DNA from: Oceanobacillus massiliensis str. N'diop
GTDB taxonomy: Bacteria; Bacillota; Bacilli; Bacillales; Amphibacillaceae
Length of the DNA stretch: 64,000 bases
Assembly (NCBI RefSeq): GCF_000285495.1
Contig: NZ_HE610979.1
Location: 141,150 to 205,149 of the forward strand
Reading direction: 5' to 3'
The notes below the pieces were generated by a model. That model was not told the DNA's origin and did no database searches. It saw nothing but the letters and a program-made list of their open reading frames with translations. Every line of letters starts with the position of its first letter. Position 1 is the first letter of the stretch. Of the stretch, positions 34,161 to 43,225 are shown in pieces. A program made the translations under genes and the position numbers.

Positions 34161-34946
34161 TTATGCACTTTGTTTTCGTTCAATAACAGGAAGAAGATTC
34201 TTTTCGTTTTTGAGTAAGTCATAGAGGAACAATCGGCCTTTTTGAGTCCAGTAAGTATGCATGGCACTTCTATCTGCATCAATAGCATACGTTTTTGATT
34301 GGGTATAACCCTGATTTGCATACTGCTGATATAAAAGCCATGTATTTCCTTGTTTGAATTGGATTCCTAATTCATGAAGCATCTTATTTAAAGCCTTGCC
34401 GGACATACCATAATCTTTTGCGATTTTGGAAATTGGCAATAGACTCTTATTTTGAAGAATTAAATCATAGTAGCTCGCTTTTGGTTGCAACTCGCTGATG
34501 ATTTGTTTTTTCTGTGCATTCTCCAATTCTAGTAACTTGGTTCTTTCTTTTTCGGCTTTTAATTCCTGCAATGCTGAAATGAACAAGTCTGGATTATTTA
34601 GGAGTTCTTCTTTTGCATACAGTCCATGTTTTCTTATGGAAGGAAGGACTTCATCAAAAACCCACTGTTCAAATTTTTCTGCAGAAGGCAATTTACTGTT
34701 CACGATTAATCGATACAGATCCCCTTCAGGAATAAATAGCATTTCAATCGTTTTTGATTGTGACTGTGGATGAGGTATACCTTGTTTTAGGGCATACCTA
34801 CAATGTGCAACAATCGCATTTTGTGGCTTTGCATAACCGAGCGCTTTTGCCACATCACTTCCACAAAAGAATGGTTTATCATTTATTTCAAGCGTTCGGA
34901 TTTCTCCAAATTCGATATTATTGAAAATAGTAAGATTGCTCATCAT
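34161..34946 (-). CDS. Phage antirepressor (BRO-N plus KilA-C)
   Basis: This 261-residue protein has an N-terminal BRO domain (PFFCGSDVAKALGYAKPQ, about 23-40) and a C-terminal KilA-C domain (ISKIAKDYGMSGKALNKML, about 172-190). Such proteins counteract repressors to favour lytic growth. It is transcribed in the middle of the replication genes. ATG 34946 or the adjacent ATG is the start, after AGGAGGATTTG. Confidence 0.92.
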   Translation of the reverse strand: MMSNLTIFNNIEFGEIRTLEINDKPFFCGSDVAKALGYAKPQNAIVAHCRYALKQGIPHPQSQSKTIEMLFIPEGDLYRLIVNSKLPSAEKFEQWVFDEVLPSIRKHGLYAKEELLNNPDLFISALQELKAEKERTKLLELENAQKKQIISELQPKASYYDLILQNKSLLPISKIAKDYGMSGKALNKMLHELGIQFKQGNTWLLYQQYANQGYTQSKTYAIDADRSAMHTYWTQKGRLFLYDLLKNEKNLLPVIERKQSA

Positions 34947-34955
34947 CAAATCCTC

Positions 34956-36893
34956 CTAATCTTTTTTATAGTAATTACATTCATAGCCATCTGCACGAAG
35001 GGGAAGACTGTCTGCCCATTCCGGTGCAATCGCCATGATCTCACAAATTTCTTCAACGGACGATTGATCGTTTGGAACTTCTAGCACCACTTCGTCATGT
35101 ACATGCATCACAATGTCAAAACCATTGTTGCGAAGTCTTAGCATAGCTAGTGCCAAAAGGTCCCGGCTCGTTGCTTGGACAATGTTTTCTACCAATTTTG
35201 GACCGTATGTTTCTATACGCATCCATTTCTTGCTGTCACCGACTCCTTCAAAAGTCAGCCCCTCTCTCCCAAACTTGTTCATTTCTAACCTTGGTTTGAT
35301 ATACGAAAGCTTTCTACCAGATGGAAGGGTCGCAAAGAGAATTCCAGATTTATAGGAAAAGCGCACTCTCCCCACTACCATCTCTCGTTTCTCACGTACA
35401 GCAGTGATAGCCGCTGCATCTATATCCCACCAAAATTTTGTGATATGAGGATTAGCATTTCTCCACTGGCTGACTAATGGTTGAAGTTCTTCTTCCGTAA
35501 GTCCCATATCTAGAGCACCCATTGAAGCTAATGCACCGACAGAACCGCCATAACCAAGAGCAAGTTCTGCAATTTTCCCTTTCTGCCTAAGAGGACTTCC
35601 TTTATCTATTTCTTCAATTGGTACTCCAAACATCGCAGAAGCGGATGCCTCGTAAATCTTGCCGTGGCTTGCAAAAACATCAAGCCTCCATTTTTCATCC
35701 GATAACCACGCAAGTACCCTCGCCTCAATAGCAGAGAAATCCGCTACGATAAAACGTGTTTCCGTTTTTGGTACAAAAGCTGTACGAATCAGTTCTGATA
35801 AGACACCAGGAGTTGAGTCAAAAAGAAGATCCACATCTTCAAATCGCCCTTGTTTGACAAGTTCACGGGCCAAAGTCAAATCCGGCAAATGGTTCTGGGG
35901 GAGGTTCTGCACTTGAACGAGCCTACCCGCCCAGCGACCGGTTCGATTAGCACCGTAAAATTGAAGAAGTCCATGAACCCTGCCATTAGAACAGACAGAA
36001 CGTTCAATTGCTTCATATTTTTTTACAGAGGTTTTTGCCATTAGAAGCCTAAGTTTTAGTACTTCTAAAACTTCACCATCCGTTTCTTCTAGTAGCCCTT
36101 TTACTATCTTTTTATCAAGGCTGTCCACTTCCACTCCACGTTCAGAAAGCCACCCTTTGACTTGTGCAACAGAATTGGGATTGATAAGGCCCGTTAATTC
36201 ATAGGCTCTAGTCGTTGCTTTGTCTTTGTATATGAGGTCGCATTCCACCGCGCGGGATACGAGTTCTCGGTCAACTAAAATACCGCAATCATTAATTTCT
36301 TGATCTAATTGATAAAGCACCATTTCATTTTCTGGAATTGGGAACTTTCTCAGTTTCCATCTAATTTCCCGTTCTGCATCCACGTCTCGTATGCAATAAG
36401 TTTTAAACTGCTCCCACTTCTCCGGTGCGTGTTCTGGAAGATTTTTTGTTCTGCCACCGTTCGTTTTCGTAGGCTTACAAGGGAGCGAAAAATATCGAAC
36501 TAGGTCCGTACCTTCTTTTAATTTCTTACGCTGTATATTTAAAACTTCACCTACACCATCAAGAGACAAAGGTAAGGCAAGCATTGCTGATTGCACTGCT
36601 GTACATTGCCATGATATTGGTGGAAGGTAGACCCCAAGATACTTTGAAAGACAGGTTCTTTCAAATGCCGCATTAAATGCTGCCTTTATTATATTTTCAT
36701 CCGTAAGAGCATGAATGACTTCTTGTGGTAAGCTTTCACCACAGGCCAAGTCCACGATTTTCGTTTCTTCATCATCAAAGGCATAGGCGAATAGTAAAAT
36801 TTCAAAGTTTGGACTATCTGTATAGGCATAGACTCCAGATTTTGTTAAATCAACATCGGAATAAGTTTCAATATCGATTGATAAATACATCAT
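34956..36893 (-). CDS. Phage DNA polymerase, family A
   Basis: This 645-residue polymerase has an N-terminal 3'-5' exonuclease domain (SIDIETYS, about residue 5) and a polymerase domain with DFSAIEARVLAW (motif A, about 385), the O-helix region SPLRQKGKIAELALGYGG (about 445) and VHDEVVLEVP (motif C, about 610). It replicates the phage genome. The start is one of two adjacent ATG codons at 36893. Confidence 0.95.
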   Translation of the reverse strand: MMYLSIDIETYSDVDLTKSGVYAYTDSPNFEILLFAYAFDDEETKIVDLACGESLPQEVIHALTDENIIKAAFNAAFERTCLSKYLGVYLPPISWQCTAVQSAMLALPLSLDGVGEVLNIQRKKLKEGTDLVRYFSLPCKPTKTNGGRTKNLPEHAPEKWEQFKTYCIRDVDAEREIRWKLRKFPIPENEMVLYQLDQEINDCGILVDRELVSRAVECDLIYKDKATTRAYELTGLINPNSVAQVKGWLSERGVEVDSLDKKIVKGLLEETDGEVLEVLKLRLLMAKTSVKKYEAIERSVCSNGRVHGLLQFYGANRTGRWAGRLVQVQNLPQNHLPDLTLARELVKQGRFEDVDLLFDSTPGVLSELIRTAFVPKTETRFIVADFSAIEARVLAWLSDEKWRLDVFASHGKIYEASASAMFGVPIEEIDKGSPLRQKGKIAELALGYGGSVGALASMGALDMGLTEEELQPLVSQWRNANPHITKFWWDIDAAAITAVREKREMVVGRVRFSYKSGILFATLPSGRKLSYIKPRLEMNKFGREGLTFEGVGDSKKWMRIETYGPKLVENIVQATSRDLLALAMLRLRNNGFDIVMHVHDEVVLEVPNDQSSVEEICEIMAIAPEWADSLPLRADGYECNYYKKD

Positions 36894-36913
36894 ATCTGCT
36901 CCTTATATATACC

Positions 36914-36937
36914 AGGGCGGCAGCTACCCACCGCCCT
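36914..36937. other. GC-rich hairpin between DUF2815 and polymerase genes
   Basis: AGGGCGG (36914-36920) pairs perfectly with CCGCCCT (36931-36937). It lacks a U tail. Its core matches the hairpin at 22694-22710. An RNA-processing or stability role is possible. Confidence 0.5.
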
Positions 36938-36947
36938 AGTCCTATCA

Positions 36948-37490
36948 TTAAGCTAGAAAGTCATCATCTTCCACCGTTTCAAAATCATCAGATGCTTTAG
37001 AACGACCACCCAACGGTTCTCCATCCTTTAATTTTTGGATGTTGCCAAGTCCTGCTGCAATTCCACGATTACCGTTGCTGTTGTAACCATAGAAGGTAAC
37101 ACTAATGCGCCCGTAGCAACCGGAGTACACTTCATTTTGGTCAAGAATAGGTTGTACTTTTCCGTCCACAACTTGTGGGGCTTGACGACTGTTTGCATTA
37201 AAGAAGTAGCTATTTTTGTAAGCTTCATCTTCTGGTCGCTCGATATCACCATCACGAAGCGGAGTTTTTAAATTTGCAGGAATCTTCCCACCCCATTTGG
37301 AAATGGACTCCTTCTTCGCTCCTTCAACTGCTGCTTTGATTGCTTCCACTGTTTTGGTATCGCTTTTTGGAATAATAGCGGAAACACTATATTTTGGGTC
37401 ACCACCGTTAATGGAGTTAGGCTCCCAGCAATGTAGATAAGACAAACGGCATGGTACGATAACTTTTGTTTCAACTGTATTTTTACTCAT
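36948..37490 (-). CDS. DUF2815 protein, likely single-stranded DNA-binding
   Basis: This 180-residue protein has the DUF2815 pattern: PCRLSYLHCWEPN, YSVSAIIPKSD near 35 and an acidic tail ending EDDDFLA. The acidic C-terminus is typical of SSB-like proteins such as T7 gp2.5, and the gene lies between polymerase and nuclease genes. A 4-bp overlap joins it to the DUF2800 gene. Confidence 0.85.
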   Translation of the reverse strand: MSKNTVETKVIVPCRLSYLHCWEPNSINGGDPKYSVSAIIPKSDTKTVEAIKAAVEGAKKESISKWGGKIPANLKTPLRDGDIERPEDEAYKNSYFFNANSRQAPQVVDGKVQPILDQNEVYSGCYGRISVTFYGYNSNGNRGIAAGLGNIQKLKDGEPLGGRSKASDDFETVEDDDFLA

Positions 37491-38620
37491 AATGAATCCT
37501 CCTGAAATTCCGCCTCCGCGGTAGTTTTAGTAATGGCTTCTCTCTTATCGTTATTTGGTACTAAGGTGATTTTGCCTTGTGGCTTGTACACTAGATGTCC
37601 AAGTACTTTAGCAAATTCCTTTTTGCCCATAAGTCGTTCCAACTCTGTTATGGTGACAAGAGAGCGTTTATAAATGTCAGTAAATCCTGCTGCAATGGCT
37701 GCTTGTGCCAATTCTTTTTCACTGGTGTACTTACGATTACTACGCCCTTCCACCAGTTTGAATCCATTCCACTGTTTTCCGTGAACAATGGCTTGATCCT
37801 GCGCAAAGGTATAAACATCGGATGACCATTTTGCCAGTTCATCTGAAACCTTTAAAACTTCAGCAATTTCTTCATCTGAAAGTAAAGCAGGTTCACGAAA
37901 TTCCATTTTAGCTAGCTGTAAAAATTCATCAGATCGAGCGCGACATTTATTTCGTGCTTTACAAAATCTGCACCAACTACCAGCCTTGAAATCCCCATTT
38001 CCAGCTAGAGCCTTTTCCCCTGCTTGTTTTAGTACGGTTTCGCCCCACACCTTTAACTCTTCAATTGAAATGTCCCATGTGTTTAAACTATTTAACCGTG
38101 GTTGAACAATGGTTAGACGAACTGTTTCAATGTCATAGAGCAGTTCAGCTATACTCAAAATTCCGAGTCCATAAATCATCAATTGCGGATTTTTCTCTAC
38201 AGACACTGGTACACCTTTACCAAGTTTGAGGTCAATGATGTGTGCGACTTTTTCGGTGATAATAACCATATCTGCCGTACCGAAGCATTCATCTACATAT
38301 TCGGATGCATCGACTCGCTGTTCCACGAAAAATATGGGATTGTTGCAGATTCTTTTGGCCTCTTCAATCTCTCCTATCACATAGGACACGTACTCATCAA
38401 CGGCTTCAAGTAGTTCGTCCGAGTAATAATTAGAAACAGGTCTTCTACTTCTTTGTTTTAGGTGCTTTTTGATGAGGTGCTCTGCCAACGCATGGCCAGC
38501 AGAACCCTCTGCCGCATAATGGGACTCTTCATCTTCAAACTGCTCTTCAAGCACCAAAGAAGGTGGACAGTTTAAGCGTCGATGTGCCGATGATGGAGAG
38601 AACCTTGCATGCCCACTCAT
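37487..38620 (-). CDS. DUF2800 PD-(D/E)XK nuclease (Cas4/AddB-like)
   Basis: This 377-residue protein has the nuclease residues in GTADMVII (Asp near 118) and HIIDLKLGKG (Asp and Lys near 132). Two Cys-rich stretches (CRFCKARNKC near 228) plus one near 18 may bind an iron-sulphur cluster as in Cas4/AddB. It likely acts in recombination with the DUF2815 protein. ATG 38620 is the start. Confidence 0.88.
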   Translation of the reverse strand: MSGHARFSPSSAHRRLNCPPSLVLEEQFEDEESHYAAEGSAGHALAEHLIKKHLKQRSRRPVSNYYSDELLEAVDEYVSYVIGEIEEAKRICNNPIFFVEQRVDASEYVDECFGTADMVIITEKVAHIIDLKLGKGVPVSVEKNPQLMIYGLGILSIAELLYDIETVRLTIVQPRLNSLNTWDISIEELKVWGETVLKQAGEKALAGNGDFKAGSWCRFCKARNKCRARSDEFLQLAKMEFREPALLSDEEIAEVLKVSDELAKWSSDVYTFAQDQAIVHGKQWNGFKLVEGRSNRKYTSEKELAQAAIAAGFTDIYKRSLVTITELERLMGKKEFAKVLGHLVYKPQGKITLVPNNDKREAITKTTAEAEFQEDSL

Positions 38621-38916
38621 TAAAGCACCTCAGCTTCCTTAAGAAGGGAAGCATAATCTTCTGGTTTTATACTTGAAAGCTTTCCTGCATCGTATTTCAT
38701 AAGTAGTGCCTTGACCTCACGGGTTTTCCCTTCTTGGCTTTTCGCTGCAAGAACTGCTCGAACTTCTTCAATCGTAATTTGTGGTTCTTGTTTTTCTTCG
38801 GTTGCAACCTTCAGTTCTGGGACTTGTCCAACACTAGCAGATTCTGTTGCCAATGCTCTGTAGCCAGCTGCGAGTTTTTCAAACCCATCCGCAAGAGTTA
38901 AATAGATGTCACTCAT
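38620..38916 (-). CDS. Small helical replication-module protein
   Basis: This 98-residue protein has an acidic, Ala/Glu/Lys-rich composition and two helical segments. Homologues in phages are sometimes named 'rRNA biogenesis protein rrp5', which is not credible. Its function is unknown. It shares one base with the DUF2800 start. Confidence 0.7.
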   Translation of the reverse strand: MSDIYLTLADGFEKLAAGYRALATESASVGQVPELKVATEEKQEPQITIEEVRAVLAAKSQEGKTREVKALLMKYDAGKLSSIKPEDYASLLKEAEVL

Positions 38917-38930
38917 ACCAACTCATCCTT

Positions 38931-39326
38931 TCATTCAAATTTCAAACCTTTGACCACACTGCGGAAATGATCATCCACACGTTCGTCAAGGATTAACGTT
39001 TTGGGATTTATCTGTTTAAACTTGTCATCATACATCCTTACTGGAATTTGGATTTCCTTTGCTACTTCAAGTTCATACTCCATCCCAAGAGTGATACTTG
39101 GACCAAGAAGCCATAACAAGTTACATTCTTTCATCAGTTCAATCCCAAGTTCGATTCCACGGATTCTCTCATATTGATCGTTATCATCTAAGAAGTTTGG
39201 AAAGTAGAGATGTGGGACTACTGGCATATGACCACATTCAGATAAAATTTTGGCAGCAAAAGCGGCCTTCTCAGTGTTTTTCTTGGTGTCTCCACGATAG
39301 GGAGAACATACAAATACCTTTTTCAT
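38931..39326 (-). CDS. Nucleoside 2-deoxyribosyltransferase-like protein (DUF4406 type)
   Basis: This 131-residue protein has the NDT-like fold signature: FVCSPYRGD at the start, VVPHLYFPNFL near 38 and SITLGMEYELEVAKE near 85. Similar phage proteins are annotated as deoxyribosyltransferases or DUF4406. ATG 39326 is preferred over an earlier ATG that overlaps AAAGG. It may alter nucleotide pools. Confidence 0.75.
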   Translation of the reverse strand: MKKVFVCSPYRGDTKKNTEKAAFAAKILSECGHMPVVPHLYFPNFLDDNDQYERIRGIELGIELMKECNLLWLLGPSITLGMEYELEVAKEIQIPVRMYDDKFKQINPKTLILDERVDDHFRSVVKGLKFE

Positions 39327-39354
39327 TGCACTTACCATCCTTTCTCCATTCGGG

Positions 39355-39687
39355 TTACCCCGTGTTTTGATGCAGAGCAAAGTCCTTAAAAATGCTGTTC
39401 ATTATGGCACGGTCACTTCCAGAAAGGCTTGTCCTAAGTCGTTCCAGTAAATCTTTCTGTTCAGGGTTTAGATACTTGCGGTTCATGTAGAATCCATCCA
39501 TGACCCTAACTCCACCGCCATATCGACCACGCACTGTTTCAAGAGGGTAAGAAAGCGATAGGTGATCAATGTCATTTCTTATCGTTCTGACACTGACGCC
39601 AAATTCAAATGCTAGATTTTCCATTGTTTCATGTCTTCTATGACAAAGAGTTTCCATGATTTCCATTCGTCTTTCATTTGGCCCCAT
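39355..39687 (-). CDS. DeoR/HTH_11-type early transcriptional regulator
   Basis: This 110-residue protein has a winged HTH (RHETMENLAFEFGVSVRTIRND, about 16-38) and a short C-terminal part. It is the first gene of the replication transcript, next to the inverted repeat at 39751-39795, so it may regulate its own promoter. ATG 39687 is used. A GTG four codons earlier overlaps the Shine-Dalgarno site. Confidence 0.75.
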   Translation of the reverse strand: MGPNERRMEIMETLCHRRHETMENLAFEFGVSVRTIRNDIDHLSLSYPLETVRGRYGGGVRVMDGFYMNRKYLNPEQKDLLERLRTSLSGSDRAIMNSIFKDFALHQNTG

Positions 39688-39750
39688 CGCTTTCTTCACC
39701 TCCTTCCCTTGCTCTGTGGTTATAGAATAAAAGTTAAATAGGCAGGTTTA

Positions 39751-39795
39751 TTTCCTATTAAGAAAAACTTTTTCGCAAAACTTGAAAATAGGAAA
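39751..39795. promoter_or_regulatory. Inverted repeat, candidate operator for the early promoter
   Basis: TTTCCTATT (39751-39759) is the exact complement of AATAGGAAA (39787-39795), and AAATAGG occurs again at 39736. The repeats lie upstream of the first early gene and could be the operator of the phage repressor or of the HTH_11 protein. The remaining DNA here is AT-rich, with no clear additional gene. Confidence 0.5.
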
Positions 39796-39851
39796 TCTCA
39801 TAAGTTATCTAACTCATGCCTTAATACTAAGGGGTTTAAAGGTGTTTGCCT

Positions 39852-39873
39852 CGGACATGGAACGTCCGTTTTT
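39852..39873 (+). terminator. Short U-tailed hairpin on the plus strand
   Basis: CGGAC (39852-39856) pairs with GTCCG (39864-39868), followed by TTTTT. A CGGAC/GTCCG pair also forms the stem at 39951-39969. The role is uncertain. Confidence 0.4.
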
Positions 39874-39883
39874 AACGCAAAAA

Positions 39884-39928
39884 GAGCACCCCCAATGTGA
39901 TATTTGATGACCACATTGGAAGGTGCTC
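39884..39928 (-). terminator. Strong hairpin upstream of the early promoter
   Basis: GAGCACC (39884-39890) and CAATGTG (39893-39899) pair with CACATTG (39912-39918) and GGTGCTC (39922-39928), followed on the minus strand by TTTTTGCG. It insulates the ImmA/IrrE operon from the early genes. Confidence 0.7.
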
Positions 39929-39940
39929 TTGATTTTCAAC

Positions 39941-39969
39941 AAAAAAATAACCGGACATTGAGAGTCCGG
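39941..39969 (-). terminator. Intrinsic terminator of the ImmA/IrrE operon
   Basis: CCGGAC (39951-39956) pairs with GTCCGG (39964-39969), followed on the minus strand by TTATTTTTTTG. Located 17 bp after the operon's last stop. Confidence 0.8.
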
Positions 39970-39985
39970 TAGAATTATATAAAAA

Positions 39986-41887
39986 TTAATTTTCTTTTGA
40001 TAACACTTTAAACTTGCTTGCTTTCATAAGTTCATTACATTCCTCAATTGGATTCAAATACATTCCCGTCAATATCATTTGATAAAGAATATGCTTTTGA
40101 CTACCTGGCATAAAAACATTTCCTGATTTTTGCACTAAATCTAAGCTTAAAGGTAGCGGCAATTGCAATCCAACACATATAGAAACAACTGTACCGAATT
40201 TTGGTTTATAATCTAAATCATTTCTTATGCGCTGGATAGTTTTTGAACTTATGTCCGCTCTTTCGGCTAATTCTTCTACGCTAACCCCGATTCTATCCAT
40301 GTGGACTACAACACTATCTCCAAATGTCTGCGGTAATTGTCGTTGGATTGCCGCAATTTCACTAGCTTTACTACTTAATGCTAAGCGCTTTTTAGCTACC
40401 TCTTCAGCGGAGAGGTTGTGTTGGGACTCTGAAAATGAAACCTCTATGAATCTATCAGTTGCAACACTTCGAAAAAGTACAGCTTCCTTATAGTACTCAA
40501 TCCCATACCGAGAGTTTGCTTTAGCTTTCACGTCAAAAATTAAACAACATTCATCAATATGATTTCTCGCATAATCCGTAAGGGTTGCATAACCAGCATC
40601 ATTTTTCTGTATATACTTCGGATCATTAATGCAAACATGTGCATTAACATAAAGGAATTCACCGGAATCTAATAACTGCTTTAATGCTGGTTTCGTAGCA
40701 TATTCATAAAGAATATCTTGAGCACTTATCGAAAATGTTTGATTGTTTGTAAGAGCGATTTCATCGAATGAATGACTCGGCACATATTGTTCATCAATAT
40801 AGTTATAAACACCAATTGCCTGTTTATATCCAAGATCAATCATTCGAATTTTTGCAGCCACCTTAGAAACCTCGAAAAAATTAGATAATTCATCGACGAC
40901 TGCCTCAAAAATGGTGTATGTATAGCCTTTCTCATTACACTTTTGGTATTTAGCAATCAACTCTTCAATTTTCACTCTTGTTTGTTTTTCTGGCATCAGT
41001 ATTCTAGGTGCTAGGGCATTTGCTTGCCATTCCATCCAATCCAAAGGCGTTCTGTTTCTTTCATCTTCGGCACCTTCACGTACTTGACAACTTATTGCAC
41101 GAGCCTCTGGGTTATAGAGCTTTTCAAGTTCAAAAAAATTTTTATGTAAATCCCAATGAACACATTCGTGAATAATGGTATTATTCATAGATCCTATGTT
41201 ACGCATAAAGAATACATCTGGATCAATTAGAATGGTTCCCCTTTTTACCCTTGCCTTCTTGTAAGTTCCGGTAGTAATATCATAGTATTTTATGCGTGAG
41301 TCAGAAAAATATATTTGGCCAAAAATAGTTCCTAGTTGGGTTATATGAACTTTGTGAACTTTTAACCCCATCCTTTTTGCTATTTTACGAGCTGGAACTT
41401 TCATTGGTTTTTCAAGAGCCACCGGATAATACTTTTTAAGAAAAGTTTCTGCAACTTTGTCCAATCCTTCTTTACTAATGACAGGAACGAGGTATTCTGA
41501 AAGACGATTTTCCTTTTTTTCTTTTTGTTTCATATAGACGGACACATCTATAACACCAAAATCTTGAAGTCCATCTTCCAAAATTGCCCCACAAGAAATC
41601 CTAAACCACTGTTGTAATCCATCTGTTTCACGATTTCTTTTTATCGTTTCAGCAATTTCAATTTCTGCAGATAAAATTACATCAAATTGAATTTCATTTC
41701 CTCCAGAACTTGTAATACTTACCCATTTGATTTCAAAATCGGACAGTTCTGCTTCATCAGGACTTTCTACATAGTTAGATTTACTTTCTAACTTATCAGG
41801 ATTACTTTGAACAAATATTGATAATTCATTGAAGATTTCATTATAAAACCTATCTTCAATCACGTCTCTGAAAGAATTTAGTTTCAA
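39986..41887 (-). CDS. Large ImmA/IrrE metallopeptidase with C-terminal HTH
   Basis: This 633-residue protein has the zinc motif IIHECVHWDLH (about 240) and the downstream EWQANALAPRILMP carrying the third ligand, as in ImmA/IrrE. Unlike most members, the HTH (VSVEELAERADISSKTIQRI) is at the C-terminus, near 550. About 180 N-terminal residues are of unknown fold. It may cleave a repressor and switch the prophage. TTG 41887 with AGGAGGCTG is the start. It is downstream of a second such gene. Confidence 0.85.
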   Translation of the reverse strand: MKLNSFRDVIEDRFYNEIFNELSIFVQSNPDKLESKSNYVESPDEAELSDFEIKWVSITSSGGNEIQFDVILSAEIEIAETIKRNRETDGLQQWFRISCGAILEDGLQDFGVIDVSVYMKQKEKKENRLSEYLVPVISKEGLDKVAETFLKKYYPVALEKPMKVPARKIAKRMGLKVHKVHITQLGTIFGQIYFSDSRIKYYDITTGTYKKARVKRGTILIDPDVFFMRNIGSMNNTIIHECVHWDLHKNFFELEKLYNPEARAISCQVREGAEDERNRTPLDWMEWQANALAPRILMPEKQTRVKIEELIAKYQKCNEKGYTYTIFEAVVDELSNFFEVSKVAAKIRMIDLGYKQAIGVYNYIDEQYVPSHSFDEIALTNNQTFSISAQDILYEYATKPALKQLLDSGEFLYVNAHVCINDPKYIQKNDAGYATLTDYARNHIDECCLIFDVKAKANSRYGIEYYKEAVLFRSVATDRFIEVSFSESQHNLSAEEVAKKRLALSSKASEIAAIQRQLPQTFGDSVVVHMDRIGVSVEELAERADISSKTIQRIRNDLDYKPKFGTVVSICVGLQLPLPLSLDLVQKSGNVFMPGSQKHILYQMILTGMYLNPIEECNELMKASKFKVLSKEN

Positions 41888-41986
41888 CGTAAACAGCCTC
41901 CTGTGAATAAATCAATTAAAGAGGACTGCCTCCCTCCCATGTACAAAATTTCTTGAGATTTATCCCTAGGAGACGGTTAAATTGCA

Positions 41987-43198
41987 TTAATTACTTCCGC
42001 TATCCAAATCAGTTGAATGTCTAAGTTGTAAAATCTGTGGTCTTCTTTCTTCAACAAATAGTGTCCCTTCACGAAGATGGAGCAGTTCTTCAATATCCTT
42101 GTAATGCAAGGTAATGCCATTCTTTTTAAAAACTTGTAATATTTTCGTTGGAGAAAGTATATTTTCTTCTACTAAAAGGTCGATTGCACCTTGGAAAATG
42201 TTTTCATTCAAACTATATGGGGTATCACCAGGTTCTTTTTTTCGCCATCCTTTTTTCGATACCTGACGCATCAAGTACTGGAATTGATTATCGGTTATAA
42301 TTCCAAGCTGATTACTGCGGTAAATCATTGCTTGAATTGAGACGTGCCATTTTTTCTTCAAGTATTGGTAATAATTCAAATCAGTTGGATAGGCCTGTAC
42401 ATCATTACTGAAGCTTTCTTTAGGTAATAGCAACGCACTCGCAAACATATTTGCCTGTTTTTCACGAGCCTTAAATTCTTCTTTAGTAATAAGATCCAAG
42501 CTTTCACTCCAAGGGTGGAGCAGAATATGACCCAGTTCATGTGCCATGTCAAACCGAATTCTACCTTCAGGTCTTTTTCCTAAAGCAACCGCTATAAAAA
42601 ATCTATCCTCATTGTCAATGCTAGTTCGTTGGCTAAATGCATCGATTTTATCTTCGAATGTATTAAAACCCGTTATAATAATTCCGTTTTTCTCAAGTAG
42701 TAACTGTAAGTTATTAATTGGAGCATCACCTACACCCCAATATTCTCGTACTTGTTTTGCGATGGACTCTATTTTTTCTTGAGCATCTTCTAAACTCTTT
42801 TCATCAAATTCATCATCACTACAATCAAAAGATACTTCAGGTAAATTTAGGGGTGGGTAATCAATGAACTCTAGTAAAACTTCGTATACTTTTGCCACAT
42901 ACTCTAATTTAACACTTTGTGAAATACGATCCATTTTTGTCGCACTTGCAAGCGAACGAAAATAGGTAACCTCTGTGACAGTTTCACGAGCATCCTTCTG
43001 AAAGAAAAATTCATAAGGAAAATTTAGGGATGACGCTAAAGTAAACACTCGTTCATGCTCTGGTATATTTTTTTCATTCTCGTATAGCGAAAGAGATTGT
43101 TTGCTAATATCAGTGCGATTAGCTAATTCAGTTAGAGTAAGCCCTCTAAAGAGTCTTGCATTTTTTAGGCGCTTACCGTTAAATATTCGTTTATCCAT
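41987..43198 (-). CDS. XRE-family regulator with ImmA/IrrE metallopeptidase domain
   Basis: This 403-residue protein has an N-terminal HTH (LTLTELANRTDISKQSLSLYE, about 20-40) and an ImmA/IrrE peptidase with MAHELGHILLHP (about 218) and EKQANMFASALLLP (about 250). This is the common repressor-like architecture; family members sense stress or cleave partners. It lies between an unknown gene and a second ImmA/IrrE gene in one operon. ATG 43198 is the start. Confidence 0.9.
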   Translation of the reverse strand: MDKRIFNGKRLKNARLFRGLTLTELANRTDISKQSLSLYENEKNIPEHERVFTLASSLNFPYEFFFQKDARETVTEVTYFRSLASATKMDRISQSVKLEYVAKVYEVLLEFIDYPPLNLPEVSFDCSDDEFDEKSLEDAQEKIESIAKQVREYWGVGDAPINNLQLLLEKNGIIITGFNTFEDKIDAFSQRTSIDNEDRFFIAVALGKRPEGRIRFDMAHELGHILLHPWSESLDLITKEEFKAREKQANMFASALLLPKESFSNDVQAYPTDLNYYQYLKKKWHVSIQAMIYRSNQLGIITDNQFQYLMRQVSKKGWRKKEPGDTPYSLNENIFQGAIDLLVEENILSPTKILQVFKKNGITLHYKDIEELLHLREGTLFVEERRPQILQLRHSTDLDSGSN

Positions 43199-43225
43199 AA
43201 TTCCTCATCTCCTGACTTAATTTTG

